A stretch of DNA of 64,000 nucleotides from Planctomycetota bacterium (GTDB taxonomy: Bacteria; Planctomycetota; Phycisphaerae; Phycisphaerales; UBA1924). A program made the position numbers and the translations under genes. This document shows, piece after piece, positions 51,404-59,310 of this stretch (within the stretch, counting starts at the first letter, position 1; each line of letters opens with the position of its first letter). Under the pieces are notes generated by a model, which saw nothing but the letters and a program-made list of their open reading frames with translations, did not search any database and was not told the origin of the DNA. The DNA lies in assembly GCA_024280755.1 (NCBI GenBank), contig JAJRPN010000028.1, positions 1 through 64,000 on the forward strand, given 5' to 3'.

Positions 51404-53259
51404 CAGGAATCCTTCTTTGATGATTGCGAAGAAACCATCAGTTGATGGCGAGCGAGTTTTTCGTAGGTTTCACATGTTTCCATGAGTTGCTCGTGCGTGC
51501 CCTGCCCGACGACTTTGCCGTCGTCTAGCACAACTATTCGATCTGCGCCCAGCACCGTCGATAGGCGATGGGCAACGATCAGGCTTGTGCGATCTTTGCA
51601 GAACGAATCAAGCACTTCGCCGATGAGTTTTTCGGAATGGGCATCAATCATCGAAGTCGCTTCATCGAGAATCAAAATAGCCGGATTGCGCAAGATCGCC
51701 CGTGCGATGGCCAAGCGTTGGCGTTGTCCCCCCGACATGGTGAGTCCTTGCTCGCCAACCTGTGTGTCGAGCCCGTTTTCAAGCTCGCCGATGAACTCCA
51801 TTGCTCGTGCATCACGGGCAGCCTGTTCGATTTGTTCACGCGAAGCATGGCGGTTGCCATAAGCGATGTTCTCTGCGATCGTGCCTTTGAACAGCACGAC
51901 TTCTTGGGTGACGACACCAATTTGTTTTCGCAGCGAGCGGATCCGAACCCGAGCCAAGTCGGTGCCATCGATCAGCATCCGCCCTTCATCGGGGTCGAAT
52001 AGCCGGGGGATGAGCGAGAGCAAGGTCGTCTTGCCGCACCCGTTTGGACCCACAAACGCAACGGTTTCGCCATGCTTGATTGTAAGCGAGATGCCCGAAA
52101 TCGCAGGTTTGGTTGCGCCGGGATAAATCACCGCGACATCATCAAAGACGATCGTGTTGTGATGGCGGGCGAGCTTTGGTAGGCGTTTTTCGTGCCCGGG
52201 TTCGGGATCTGCTGAAAGAAGTTTGTCGAGACGATCGGCAGCCGCGCCCGATTGTTGAATATCGTTGACCAGCCCGGACATCGGTTTGATGCTTGCCCCT
52301 GCGAGGGCAAGGGCAACAAGCACAGTCATGAACTCTGATTTGTCGAGCGATCCATCGATGATGAGCTTGGCTGCGACAATGGTCAAGCCGCCAAGGGCGA
52401 ACATGGTCATCAGCTCGGCCATCGGCCCAGCAAGGGCGCGGGCGGTGCGGATCTTGAGCTGTTGTCGAAGCACTTCTTTGTTGATCCGCGAGAATCGACC
52501 CGCTTCGTAGCGTTCGGTGGTATGCACCTTGACTACCCGCAAGCCCTGAAGCGCCTCGGTCGAAGCGCGATACAGATCTGCCCGGCTCGAGAGTGCCTTG
52601 CCAGATGCCTTGCGAATTCGTTTCCCGAGCTTTCGGATAACCGTTGCCAAGATCGGCATGACCAAAAGGGCGACGATCGCAAGCTGCCAGTTGGTTAAAA
52701 ACGCAACGCACAATGCTACAAAGCCTTTGGTTATATGGGCGACCGCCTTCGAGAGCATGGCGACAAAGCCCGCGGAGAGTGCTTCGGTATCGTTGACGAT
52801 CCGAGAGATCGCATCTGTTGGGCCTTCAGCGACAATCGTTTTGAGTGGCAGCTCAAGCACTTGTCCAAACGCGAGCCTGCGGACTCGTGCGACGGTGGTA
52901 TGGACGACCGTGAGGGCGAGGTATTGGTGCATAAAGTTTGCGAACGCGCCGATAAAACTCAGCACGCCAAGCGAGACCATAATCAGTACAATGCTGTCGA
53001 ACGAGTTTGCCGGGAGCAGTTCAATCCACTGAGGCTGGATGATCCCAAAGAACTCGCCGGTGTCGATGTATCTTTGGGCGATTTCTTGAAGCCCCGCGCT
53101 GCCCGGCTCGAGCAAGATATCAAGAATCGGGCGCATCGCGATGACCCCAGCACCCACCCCGCCAGCAGAGATCAGCGCAAAGAAAGCACCGAGCATCAAG
53201 TGCCCGCGCATACGCAACATCTGCTTTGCAAATTTCCAGAACGCGTCCATAGGGATCAA
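51403..53259 (-). CDS. MsbA-type ABC transporter (membrane and ATPase in one chain)
   Basis: 618 residues. Membrane half (~res 15-340) has six predicted segments; the ATPase half has Walker A GPNGCGKTTLLSL (~res 408), signature MSGGQRQRLAIARAIL, Walker B ILILDEATSMID and an H-loop 'LIVAHRLSTV'. This is the lipid/drug exporter (type IV) layout and length. Lipid-A or multidrug roles are both possible; nothing here decides. It is the fifth gene of a minus-strand operon beginning at 56509. Confidence 0.92.
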   Translation of the reverse strand: MIPMDAFWKFAKQMLRMRGHLMLGAFFALISAGGVGAGVIAMRPILDILLEPGSAGLQEIAQRYIDTGEFFGIIQPQWIELLPANSFDSIVLIMVSLGVLSFIGAFANFMHQYLALTVVHTTVARVRRLAFGQVLELPLKTIVAEGPTDAISRIVNDTEALSAGFVAMLSKAVAHITKGFVALCVAFLTNWQLAIVALLVMPILATVIRKLGKRIRKASGKALSSRADLYRASTEALQGLRVVKVHTTERYEAGRFSRINKEVLRQQLKIRTARALAGPMAELMTMFALGGLTIVAAKLIIDGSLDKSEFMTVLVALALAGASIKPMSGLVNDIQQSGAAADRLDKLLSADPEPGHEKRLPKLARHHNTIVFDDVAVIYPGATKPAISGISLTIKHGETVAFVGPNGCGKTTLLSLIPRLFDPDEGRMLIDGTDLARVRIRSLRKQIGVVTQEVVLFKGTIAENIAYGNRHASREQIEQAARDARAMEFIGELENGLDTQVGEQGLTMSGGQRQRLAIARAILRNPAILILDEATSMIDAHSEKLIGEVLDSFCKDRTSLIVAHRLSTVLGADRIVVLDDGKVVGQGTHEQLMETCETYEKLARHQLMVSSQSSKKDS

Positions 53260-53278
53260 TCATACGAGCCGAGTCGGC

Positions 53279-53770
53279 TTATATCTCCACTCGATCACGG
53301 GTGATGCGAATATGCTCAGGCGAGTGCAGCTTGCCCTGATCCATCCCCGGACACCCCCGAGATTCTTCCTTCCACGCCCGCTTGCCAACAAGATTACTCT
53401 TCCAGAATGGCCAGGTTCGGCATTGCTCAGGACGCGATCCATAGACGCTGCAGCCGGTTTTACCCGCATCGTCCCGCGTAAGGAACACGCAATCAAACCC
53501 AAATCCATCCGCTTGGATCTCATTGAGCGATCTGCCGACAAGTGTATCGCGGGTGTGTTGCTCATAAAACGCTTCTTTGGAGATCCCAAGGCCAGCCGCC
53601 ATCGCCTGCGCTTCGTCATCGGTAAACAAAACAAACCCGGTCGGCCCGGTGCAACAGTTTCCGCATTGGGTGCAGGTAAACCGCAAGCCTACTTCGCTGG
53701 TATCGGTGGCACCCGTTGGGTCAGGCTTATCGAACCATTCTTGTGCATGCCTTGAGTTGGGGGCACTCAT
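53279..53770 (-). CDS. YkgJ-family cysteine cluster protein
   Basis: 163 residues. The Cys cluster CTQCGNCC (~res 33-40), then Cys in 'GFDCVFLTRD', 'TGCSVYGSRPEQCRTWPFW' gives the eight-Cys pattern of YkgJ (PF03692-type) proteins, thought to hold an iron-sulfur or zinc centre. Function unknown; often a small soluble protein. Overlaps the preceding phosphatase gene by 4 bp (ATGA). Confidence 0.85.
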   Translation of the reverse strand: MSAPNSRHAQEWFDKPDPTGATDTSEVGLRFTCTQCGNCCTGPTGFVLFTDDEAQAMAAGLGISKEAFYEQHTRDTLVGRSLNEIQADGFGFDCVFLTRDDAGKTGCSVYGSRPEQCRTWPFWKSNLVGKRAWKEESRGCPGMDQGKLHSPEHIRITRDRVEI

Positions 53771-55173
53771 GCGTTCGCCAATCGTTGGATGACAACCAAT
53801 GTCTGGTCATCATCCCGTTCGAGTTTGTGGGTGAACTTGTACAATGCTTTGTGAATCGAATCAATCACACACTGAGGCATCCCCGTGCAAGAGTTGAGCG
53901 AATCCATCAATCGTTCAACCCCAAACATATCAAGCTCGTTGTCCGTAGAGAGATGTCGAGGGGCAGATGCTTCGGTGATCCCGTCTGTATACAAGATCAG
54001 CGTATCACCCGGCTCCATCATGCACGAGTCAGACTCGAACTCGATATCTGTCGTGATTCCTAGAGGCAAGGTTCCAGCGCTTTCGAGCAGTATGATCGTG
54101 CCATCCTTTCGTCGAATCATCGGCGGGTTGTGCCCGCACCGGGTCCATTGCACTTTGCCCGTGCATGGATCAAGCACGCAAAAGAACGCTGTGGCAAACT
54201 CGCCGTTGAGATTTGCATCGACAAGTTTTCGGTTGCAATATCGTGCGACATCTGCAATGTCATCAACGACCGATCGTGAATCTTCGAGGGTATCACGATA
54301 GCAATGCAAAATGGCCCGAAGCATCGCCATAACCGTCGCTGCCCCAGGGCCATGCCCAGAGACATCTGCGATCACAATCCCGACACGGTTGTCTTCGCCC
54401 TGAAAATAGTCGAAGTAGTCACCCCCAGCAATGTTGCTCGTCAGATAACTCGTCGCGAGCGTGAATCCTTCAAGCTTGGGTGCCCGATCAGGCAGCAACT
54501 GGCGTTGGATCTTGGCGATCTGCTCGAACTGCTCCATGAGTTGTTCGTTGAGGGTTTCTGCCTGTTTGCGAAAGACCAGGTTTCGTGTGGCGGTACCCAT
54601 CATGTTCATGTCGAGTAAACCCGCAACAAATGTGTCCAGATCTTCCCAGTCGGCTTGTTCATGAAAACTCAATGACCAGTTGAGCGCTTCACCATTGTCA
54701 AAGGCTGGCATCGCCGAGACAGATTTGAGCTGAGCCGCATATGGCCCAAGCTCCTTTGAGAGCACTCGGTCTTTGGTGAGATCAAACCCGCTGATCACAG
54801 CCGGCTCGCCGCCAGCAATAATTTCGCCAATCAAACCGCCTTCATACACCGGGAGCCTCTCCCAATCCAACCAGGGGTTGCCTGTTGGCGATGGTTGAGG
54901 CGATTGCTTTACGCTGTGGGTGATCGAACGCGTGATCTTATATTTCCCGATGGGCAAATCACGGATCGAAATACTGACAAACGCATCACGCGGAAACCGT
55001 TGCCCAACCCAAGGCCCAAACGCCTTGAGCATCTCCGCCGGGTCCTTCACCGAACTCACCTCACGCAACACCTTTGATAACGCTGCGATCTTTGGATTCG
55101 CAGAGAGATCAATAAACCGATGGTCGATCAGTTCAGAAGACAGGTTCGCAGCTTGGTCTGAATCAGCACTCAT
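53767..55173 (-). CDS. SpoIIE/RsbU-type PP2C phosphatase
   Basis: 468 residues from ATG 55173, the 4-bp overlap with the previous stop. Residues ~1-200 look like a GAF-like sensory domain ('LNWSLSFHEQADWEDLDTFV'). A coiled linker ('ETLNEQLMEQFEQIAKIQRQ') precedes the PP2C domain with the Mg-binding motifs 'NIAGGDYFDYF', 'GIVIADVSGHGPGAATVMA' and 'LILYTDGITEA'. It probably dephosphorylates a serine on an anti-sigma antagonist. No sigma or anti-sigma gene is in the window. Confidence 0.9.
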   Translation of the reverse strand: MSADSDQAANLSSELIDHRFIDLSANPKIAALSKVLREVSSVKDPAEMLKAFGPWVGQRFPRDAFVSISIRDLPIGKYKITRSITHSVKQSPQPSPTGNPWLDWERLPVYEGGLIGEIIAGGEPAVISGFDLTKDRVLSKELGPYAAQLKSVSAMPAFDNGEALNWSLSFHEQADWEDLDTFVAGLLDMNMMGTATRNLVFRKQAETLNEQLMEQFEQIAKIQRQLLPDRAPKLEGFTLATSYLTSNIAGGDYFDYFQGEDNRVGIVIADVSGHGPGAATVMAMLRAILHCYRDTLEDSRSVVDDIADVARYCNRKLVDANLNGEFATAFFCVLDPCTGKVQWTRCGHNPPMIRRKDGTIILLESAGTLPLGITTDIEFESDSCMMEPGDTLILYTDGITEASAPRHLSTDNELDMFGVERLMDSLNSCTGMPQCVIDSIHKALYKFTHKLERDDDQTLVVIQRLANA

Positions 55174-55790
55174 GCACACCCCGCTTCGATAGCGTCGCAC
55201 AATGTCTGCGCATGTTCAAGCATCGCATCAACCTCTTTGTGCGCACGATCATGGTCATCACATGGCAACAGCGGGATATTGATCCGTACATTCCACGCTG
55301 CCGATCGCGCAGCTGCTTGTCCGAGGACTGCCGCCACACAGAGATCAGATTTGAGTTGTTTGTTTGTTGTAGCGATGAGTTTTTCGCACAGCCGAAGCAT
55401 ATCGACACCCAACGCCAACATCGCTTGTGGCGGGCCAATCGCCCCAGCCACCGCCTCGTCCCACCCGGCGACTCGGTCAGGGTGATCCTTGTCGAGTTTC
55501 CAGAGCGTATTGAGCACGCCATACCCCGCAGCATCCTCGTCACCGAGCGTCAAGAACATCGCTCGGGCACGATTGAGCTGCTTCTGCGCATCAGCATTGA
55601 ATGCTTGGTGCTTGGCGAGTGTTTTTTTATCGACCGAATAGCTCACCACCATCCCCGCGGTCGCTGCTGCCGTCGCGCCGGCGATCGCCGCCGCCGCACC
55701 GCCACCGGGCGTAGGCACCTTGGCGTTGAGCGATTCAAGAAATCCGCCGACGGCTTGTGATGCAATGGTTGGAGTAGATTCAGTGCTCAT
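55170..55790 (-). CDS. Formiminotransferase-cyclodeaminase-like protein (FTCD_C)
   Basis: 206 residues with the family start 'FLESLNAKVPTPGGGAAAA' (the S/T-P-G-G-G-A motif), all-helical after that, with 'EKLIATTNKQLKSDLCVA' as in cyclodeaminases. No membrane segments. Known members convert 5-formimino-THF to methenyl-THF, but many small stand-alone members are uncharacterised. Follows the Nudix gene by 17 bp and overlaps the phosphatase by 4 bp. Confidence 0.85.
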   Translation of the reverse strand: MSTESTPTIASQAVGGFLESLNAKVPTPGGGAAAAIAGATAAATAGMVVSYSVDKKTLAKHQAFNADAQKQLNRARAMFLTLGDEDAAGYGVLNTLWKLDKDHPDRVAGWDEAVAGAIGPPQAMLALGVDMLRLCEKLIATTNKQLKSDLCVAAVLGQAAARSAAWNVRINIPLLPCDDHDRAHKEVDAMLEHAQTLCDAIEAGCA

Positions 55791-55807
55791 GGAACTATCT
55801 TAGCGCC

Positions 55808-56509
55808 CTATGCGTCTCTGGATTCATATAGAAAACGGGCAAGTTCAACAGTGGTGGGGATCAACTCTTCGGGATGGGTTTGTGTCCAATTGTAGAGTTC
55901 TTCGAGCGTGAGCCATTTGGTCTCGGTGTATTCCCAGTTTGTATTGATCGCGGGTGCATGGTCGAGCACGACTGGGATTGCAATGTCGGTCGATCCCACA
56001 GCGTCATCATGTACCAACGCTCTGGCTGCGTATGGCCTGCTTGAAATTCGCACGCCGATCTCTTCTTTGATCTCGCGTGCAACTTCTGCTGTGATCTGTT
56101 TGAGATGGAGTGTGTTGCGTACGCGTGGAACATCGACCCCACCCGAAGGCCCAAACTCCCACAGGCCTCCATACCGATGAAGCTGTGTGGATCGTTTGCC
56201 AAGCAAGTACACGCCGACATCGCGAACATAGTCGGGTGCGATCAAGATTCCGGTCACCGCCAGCAGCGAGATGCCCGCGTCAACCGTATCGCGCACCGCA
56301 TGGTGTTTGTATTCTTCAACCGAAGCATGGATCACGCCGGTGGCTGGGTCGTAGGAATCGAACGCGAGCATCGATCCATTGAAGTATCGCGGGTTCTGTG
56401 CGCACAATCCTTGCCATGCAACATCAACCGCGTCGGCTTGTTCATGTACCTTTGGCGAACGATCAATCTTGATCGTGATTGGTCCCATGATGGCTTCGAT
56501 TCGTACCAT
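55808..56509 (-). CDS. Nudix hydrolase
   Basis: 233 residues. Nudix box at ~res 130-155: 'PSGGVDVPRV...EVAREIKEEIGV' with a few inserted residues between the Gly and REUxEExGU parts. An N-terminal ~100-residue domain is not recognised. Two starts are possible (56509 and 56488); the first has AAGAAG close by. Such enzymes cleave nucleoside diphosphate-linked compounds; substrate unknown. First gene of the operon, directly after repeat D. Confidence 0.82.
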   Translation of the reverse strand: MVRIEAIMGPITIKIDRSPKVHEQADAVDVAWQGLCAQNPRYFNGSMLAFDSYDPATGVIHASVEEYKHHAVRDTVDAGISLLAVTGILIAPDYVRDVGVYLLGKRSTQLHRYGGLWEFGPSGGVDVPRVRNTLHLKQITAEVAREIKEEIGVRISSRPYAARALVHDDAVGSTDIAIPVVLDHAPAINTNWEYTETKWLTLEELYNWTQTHPEELIPTTVELARFLYESRDA

Positions 56510-56517
56510 ACTTCTTT

Positions 56518-56603
56518 CTGGTAGAACGGGCTTCTAGCCCGTTTCTTGATCTTGTCGTAGAACATCTTTAAGAAAGAAACGGGCTGGAAGCCCGTTCCAC
56601 CAG
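56518..56603. repeat. Family D inverted repeat
   Basis: 30-bp arms CTGGTAGAACGGGCTTCTAG... and its inverse GAAGCCCGTTCCACCAG with two mismatches. Each arm is itself a small palindrome (AACGGGCTTCTAGCCCGTT). Only copy seen in the window. Lies between ybaB and the Nudix gene. Confidence 0.88.
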
Positions 56604-56613
56604 ATGAAAGGAG

Positions 56614-56985
56614 TCAGTTCAGGAATCCGCCGAGCTGTCCGCCGATGTCGCCGAGCCCGAGTTCCTCAGCTTCGCGGGAGATCAAATCCTGCACCTGCTG
56701 CTGGGCGCGTTGGGTTGCGTCGTTGATCGCATCCTTTATAAGCGATGTCGCCAGGTCGCGGGTCTTCTCATCGACCGCCATGCCTGCGAGCAATGCCGGG
56801 TCGAGCGTGAGATCGAGGAGCTTCATCTTGCCATTGACGACGGCTCGGCATGCTCCGCCCCCAGCTTCGCCCTCGACGCGCATGGCTTCGATCTTGGCTT
56901 TGATCCGCTCGCCCGCTTCTGCGAGCTGCTCTTTGTTTTTCATCAATGACCCAAGGGCCTGCATGGTTTTGAGTTTGTCGAACAT
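56614..56985 (-). CDS. YbaB/EbfC nucleoid-associated protein
   Basis: 123 residues, almost wholly helical, with the YbaB features: N-terminal long helix ('FDKLKTMQALGSLMKNKEQL'), 'VEGEAGGGACRAVVNGKMKL' beta hairpin, and the 'INDATQRAQQQVQDLI' C-terminal helix. A Gly-rich end (GLGDIGGQLGGFLN) is usual. It binds DNA and often follows dnaX, exactly as here (22 bp after the tau stop). Confidence 0.93.
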   Translation of the reverse strand: MFDKLKTMQALGSLMKNKEQLAEAGERIKAKIEAMRVEGEAGGGACRAVVNGKMKLLDLTLDPALLAGMAVDEKTRDLATSLIKDAINDATQRAQQQVQDLISREAEELGLGDIGGQLGGFLN

Positions 56986-57007
56986 CTATGGGTCTCACTT
57001 GCTTTGG

Positions 57008-58452
57008 CTATTTGTTCTTGGGGTGCACGCGTTTGATCTCGCCTTCGAATACATCGAGCACAGATCGAACCAATGGGTCTTCCATCACTTCTTCGGGTGT
57101 TGGCCCGCGCAACTGGGGCGTTGGTTGTGTGCGTTCAGGTGGAGCATCTTGTGCCGGCTTCGAGTCGGGTGCAGGCTCAGATTTGACCACCTGAATCTTC
57201 CGCCGATGGCTCGGAGCCTGGGCGTCATTGGGTTCATCGCGTTTGATTGGTTTGACGGGTCGTAGGGGCAGCGTTGGTCGAGGCTTGGGAGCTTCGATTG
57301 GTTTCGGGACCGAAACCGACGCTGCCCTCACGCTTTTTTTATTGCGTTTCCTCCTGCAACCACAAACGCAGCCACATCCGCAATCTTCTCGGTCATCGCC
57401 AAACGAACCATGCACGCATCGAGCAGTGCCCGTGGTGCAGGCGAGGATTTAATCGCCCGCTGGACCGATTCGCACAACGCGATCATGTGCACCACGCCCG
57501 CCGCATCGAACCGCCGGGCGCGTTCATACTCGGTCGTTCTCGCCTCATCGGAAAGATCAACCAGATCGGTGTCCATGCCGCAGGATCCGAGGACCATCAG
57601 ATCGCGGAACCGTTCGAGGAGTGACCCAAGCAACTGTTCGCCCGAGATGCCTTTGTTCATCAGCGTGCCTGTGGATTGCAAAACGACCTTGGGATCACCA
57701 TCGGCAATCGCATCAATCAAGGTGCTGAGCAGATCACGATCGGGCAACCCGAGGAGTTCTTCGAGCAGCGTGGTCGTCAGCTTTTTCTCGCCCGAAGCCA
57801 ACAGCCGATCGAGCAACGAGAGCGCATCACGCATCGAACCATTGCCCAAACGAGCGAGCGTGAACACCAGCTCATCGTCGGCTTTGAAGCCTTCGGATTT
57901 GACCAATGACTTGAGATGCTCAGCGATCGCGCCGACGGGAATATTGCGGAAATCGAACCGCTGACACCGCGATTGGATCGTCGCGGGCACCTTGTGCGAT
58001 TCGGTCGTGCAGAGGATGAACTTGACATGCTCGGGCGGCTCCTCCATCGTCTTGAGCAACGCATTAAACGCCTGCATCGAGAGCATGTGCACTTCGTCAA
58101 TGATGTAGACCTTGTACCGCCCACGCATCGGGCGATAGGCGCTGTTGGCGATCAACTCGCGTGTGTGATCGACGCCGGTGTTGGAGGCTGCGTCGATCTC
58201 GATGACATCGGTATCTTGTCCTGCGAAGATCGCAGCCGCGATGTCGTCCTTATAGTCCGGGTTATTGAGTTCATTGGCGAAGATCCGCGCCATCGAGGTC
58301 TTGCCGACCCCTCGCGTGCCAGTAAAGAGGTAGGCATGATGCACCCGGTCTGAATCAATCGCAGATTTGAGTGTTTTGGCGATGGGCGATTGCCCAACGA
58401 CTTCATCGAATGTACGAGAACGGTGTTTGCGAGCGAGTGCGGTGTAGGCCAT
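57008..58452 (-). CDS. dnaX: DNA polymerase III tau subunit (by -1 frameshift)
   Basis: Predicted product of 481 residues: 373 in the zero frame through AAA AAA (57339-57334), then 108 in the -1 frame from AGC to TGA at 57008. The extra part has a Pro/Lys-rich linker and the DnaX C-terminal end 'EDPLVRSVLDVFEGEIKRV', the region that in other bacteria meets the replicase core. The zero frame stops at 57328 as gamma. Stand-alone -1 frame sequence cannot start well, so a frameshift is the natural reading. Walker A GTRGVGKTS (~res 43), the Cys-free zinc region and SRC 'IQSRCQRFDF' are in the shared part. Confidence 0.88.
57300..57355 (-). promoter_or_regulatory. Programmed -1 ribosomal frameshift cassette of dnaX
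   Basis: On the minus strand: internal Shine-Dalgarno AGGAGG (57350-57355), 9 bases, slippery A AAA AAA followed by G (57334-57340), a zero-frame stop TGA one codon later (57328-57330), then a 16-base spacer and a perfect hairpin GGTTTCGG / CCGAAACC (57300-57317). Same order as the E. coli dnaX cassette. Confidence 0.85.
57328..58452 (-). CDS. dnaX: DNA polymerase III gamma subunit (zero-frame product)
   Basis: 374 residues from ATG 58452 (58467 is an alternative start). AAA+ clamp-loader domains I-III: 'FTGTRGVGKTSMARIFA', 'DVIEIDAASNTGVD', 'IIDEVHMLSMQAFNALLKTM' and 'NGSMRDALSLLDRLL'. The usual zinc-binding Cys set between Walker A and sensor regions is missing (the stretch reads NPDYKDDIAAAIFAGQDTD). 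It ends one codon after the A7 run (AAA AAA GCG TGA), so it is the shorter of two products of the gene. Confidence 0.9.
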   Translation of the reverse strand: MAYTALARKHRSRTFDEVVGQSPIAKTLKSAIDSDRVHHAYLFTGTRGVGKTSMARIFANELNNPDYKDDIAAAIFAGQDTDVIEIDAASNTGVDHTRELIANSAYRPMRGRYKVYIIDEVHMLSMQAFNALLKTMEEPPEHVKFILCTTESHKVPATIQSRCQRFDFRNIPVGAIAEHLKSLVKSEGFKADDELVFTLARLGNGSMRDALSLLDRLLASGEKKLTTTLLEELLGLPDRDLLSTLIDAIADGDPKVVLQSTGTLMNKGISGEQLLGSLLERFRDLMVLGSCGMDTDLVDLSDEARTTEYERARRFDAAGVVHMIALCESVQRAIKSSPAPRALLDACMVRLAMTEKIADVAAFVVAGGNAIKKA

Positions 58453-58585
58453 GGGAGATGATAGCATCGATGTATATGGACTAAATTGAAAATCGGGCTA
58501 TGGATTGAGACGAATCTTCTGATATACTGGGTTGTCCTTTCTTTGGCGTGACGGGCAAAATCACTGCTTTTGAAAGGAGCATAAA

Positions 58586-58645
58586 ATGAAGAAGTATACG
58601 AATCAGATAGAAGACCACCAGTTGTACGAACAGGACCGATTTTGA
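58586..58645 (+). CDS. 19-residue mini-ORF ahead of SEC-C gene
   Basis: AAAGGAGC (58574-58581) then ATG 58586: [19 protein letters not shown], ending TGA at 58643-58645. The SEC-C ATG follows after 4 bp and lacks its own good ribosome site, so this may be a coupling leader. Function unknown. Confidence 0.5.
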   Translation: MKKYTNQIEDHQLYEQDRF

Positions 58646-58649
58646 GATC

Positions 58650-58827
58650 ATGAGCAAGCGCCGAAAGGGCTTCTGTTCAGAAACCGCGGTCAAGCGTGGT
58701 ATGAGATCCATCACTACCGAGATGGGCGAGAAGGAACTTCTCGAAAAGCTCGGACGCAATGATCTGTGCCCTTGCGGCTCAGGAATCCGGTTTTAAGAAG
58801 TGCTGCCTCAAGACGGGGCAATTTTGA
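58650..58827 (+). pseudogene. SEC-C zinc-motif protein gene with +1 frameshift
   Basis: The frame from 58650 gives MSKRRKGF... and [14 protein letters not shown], then stops at TAA 58794. One base in the run TTTT (58791-58794) is extra: removing it would join GSGIRF to KKCCLKTGQF, completing the SEC-C motif CxCGSGxxFKxCC, with a stop at 58825. The motif binds zinc in SecA and in many small proteins. Either a recent single-base insertion or a sequencing error. Confidence 0.78.
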
Positions 58828-58867
58828 TGGCTCGAACCGGGCAACATATACTCGATAAACAAATAGA

Positions 58868-58906
58868 TGCGGGCACCATCAAGATGATGGTGCCCGCAGG
58901 TGTTTT
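58868..58906. terminator. Strong hairpin terminator
   Basis: Perfect 13-bp stem TGCGGGCACCATC / GATGGTGCCCGCA with loop AAGAT, then GGTGTTTTT on the plus strand. It ends the SEC-C transcript; the other side is also T-rich on the minus strand, so it may serve the SRP RNA too. Confidence 0.9.
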
Positions 58907-58929
58907 TGTGGAGGTCTGTTTCAGACCTG

Positions 58930-59062
58930 CCCCAACCCCCCATTGTCGATGCCCAGGACACCAACGGCACCGGATGACGGCTGCTTATGGCTGCTGCGGT
59001 CAAGCCCTGACCAGTTTCACAGGCCACCCGTGCATCGGGCCCGGGCATCGACAAGAGGGGGT
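58930..59062 (-). ncRNA. ffs: Signal recognition particle RNA (small bacterial type)
   Basis: On the minus strand, TTGTCGATGCCC pairs with GGGCATCGACAA as the long rod, with CCCCC / GGGGG outside it. The apical part reads CTGTGAAACTGGTCAGG...AGCAGCC, matching the Ffh-binding core of 4.5S RNA (GGTCAGG and AGCAGCC). The bases between are GCTTGACCGC, which leave a hexaloop rather than the usual GNRA tetraloop. Promoter-like boxes lie at 59074-59102. SRP RNA next to dnaX-ybaB is a common arrangement (for example in Bacillus). Confidence 0.9.
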
Positions 59063-59073
59063 CGAGAGCGGGG

Positions 59074-59102
59074 ATCGTAGGGGGGCATCTGGCGATCGCC
59101 AA
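59074..59102 (-). promoter_or_regulatory. Sigma70-like promoter of SRP RNA
   Basis: TTGGCG (59097-59102) and TACGAT (59074-59079), 17 bp apart, on the minus strand about 6-12 bp before the predicted 5' end of the SRP RNA. Confidence 0.6.
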
Positions 59103-59103
59103 C

Positions 59104-59310
59104 TCAATAGAAACTCTCTTTCTGAGAGTTCTGTGGGGATGGATCTGGTTGCTTGGCGAAAATCTTGGGCTTGGGCGGTGATCTGGCAGGTTCTGGCAGG
59201 TTCTGGTATGTTCTGGTGGCAGTTGGTCGATACTTTCTCTTGGATATACTTGCACTCTTCGTTGTGTATATATTCGGACCTTTCCACGACCTCTCGGAGT
59301 TTGAAGACCC
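59104..59310. other. Gap with hairpin and tandem repeat
   Basis: No gene seen. Holds a hairpin AACTCTC/GAGAGTT (about 59109-59130) and three imperfect tandem units of GGTTCTGGCA type (about 59184-59222). An AT-rich stretch (GTGTATATATTCGG, ~59264-59277) may be the -10 region of the next gene. Confidence 0.6.

Noticed and set aside
57008..57415. Separate small gene after dnaX
   Set aside because: No good start; its sequence completes tau after a -1 shift at A7, so it is treated as part of dnaX.
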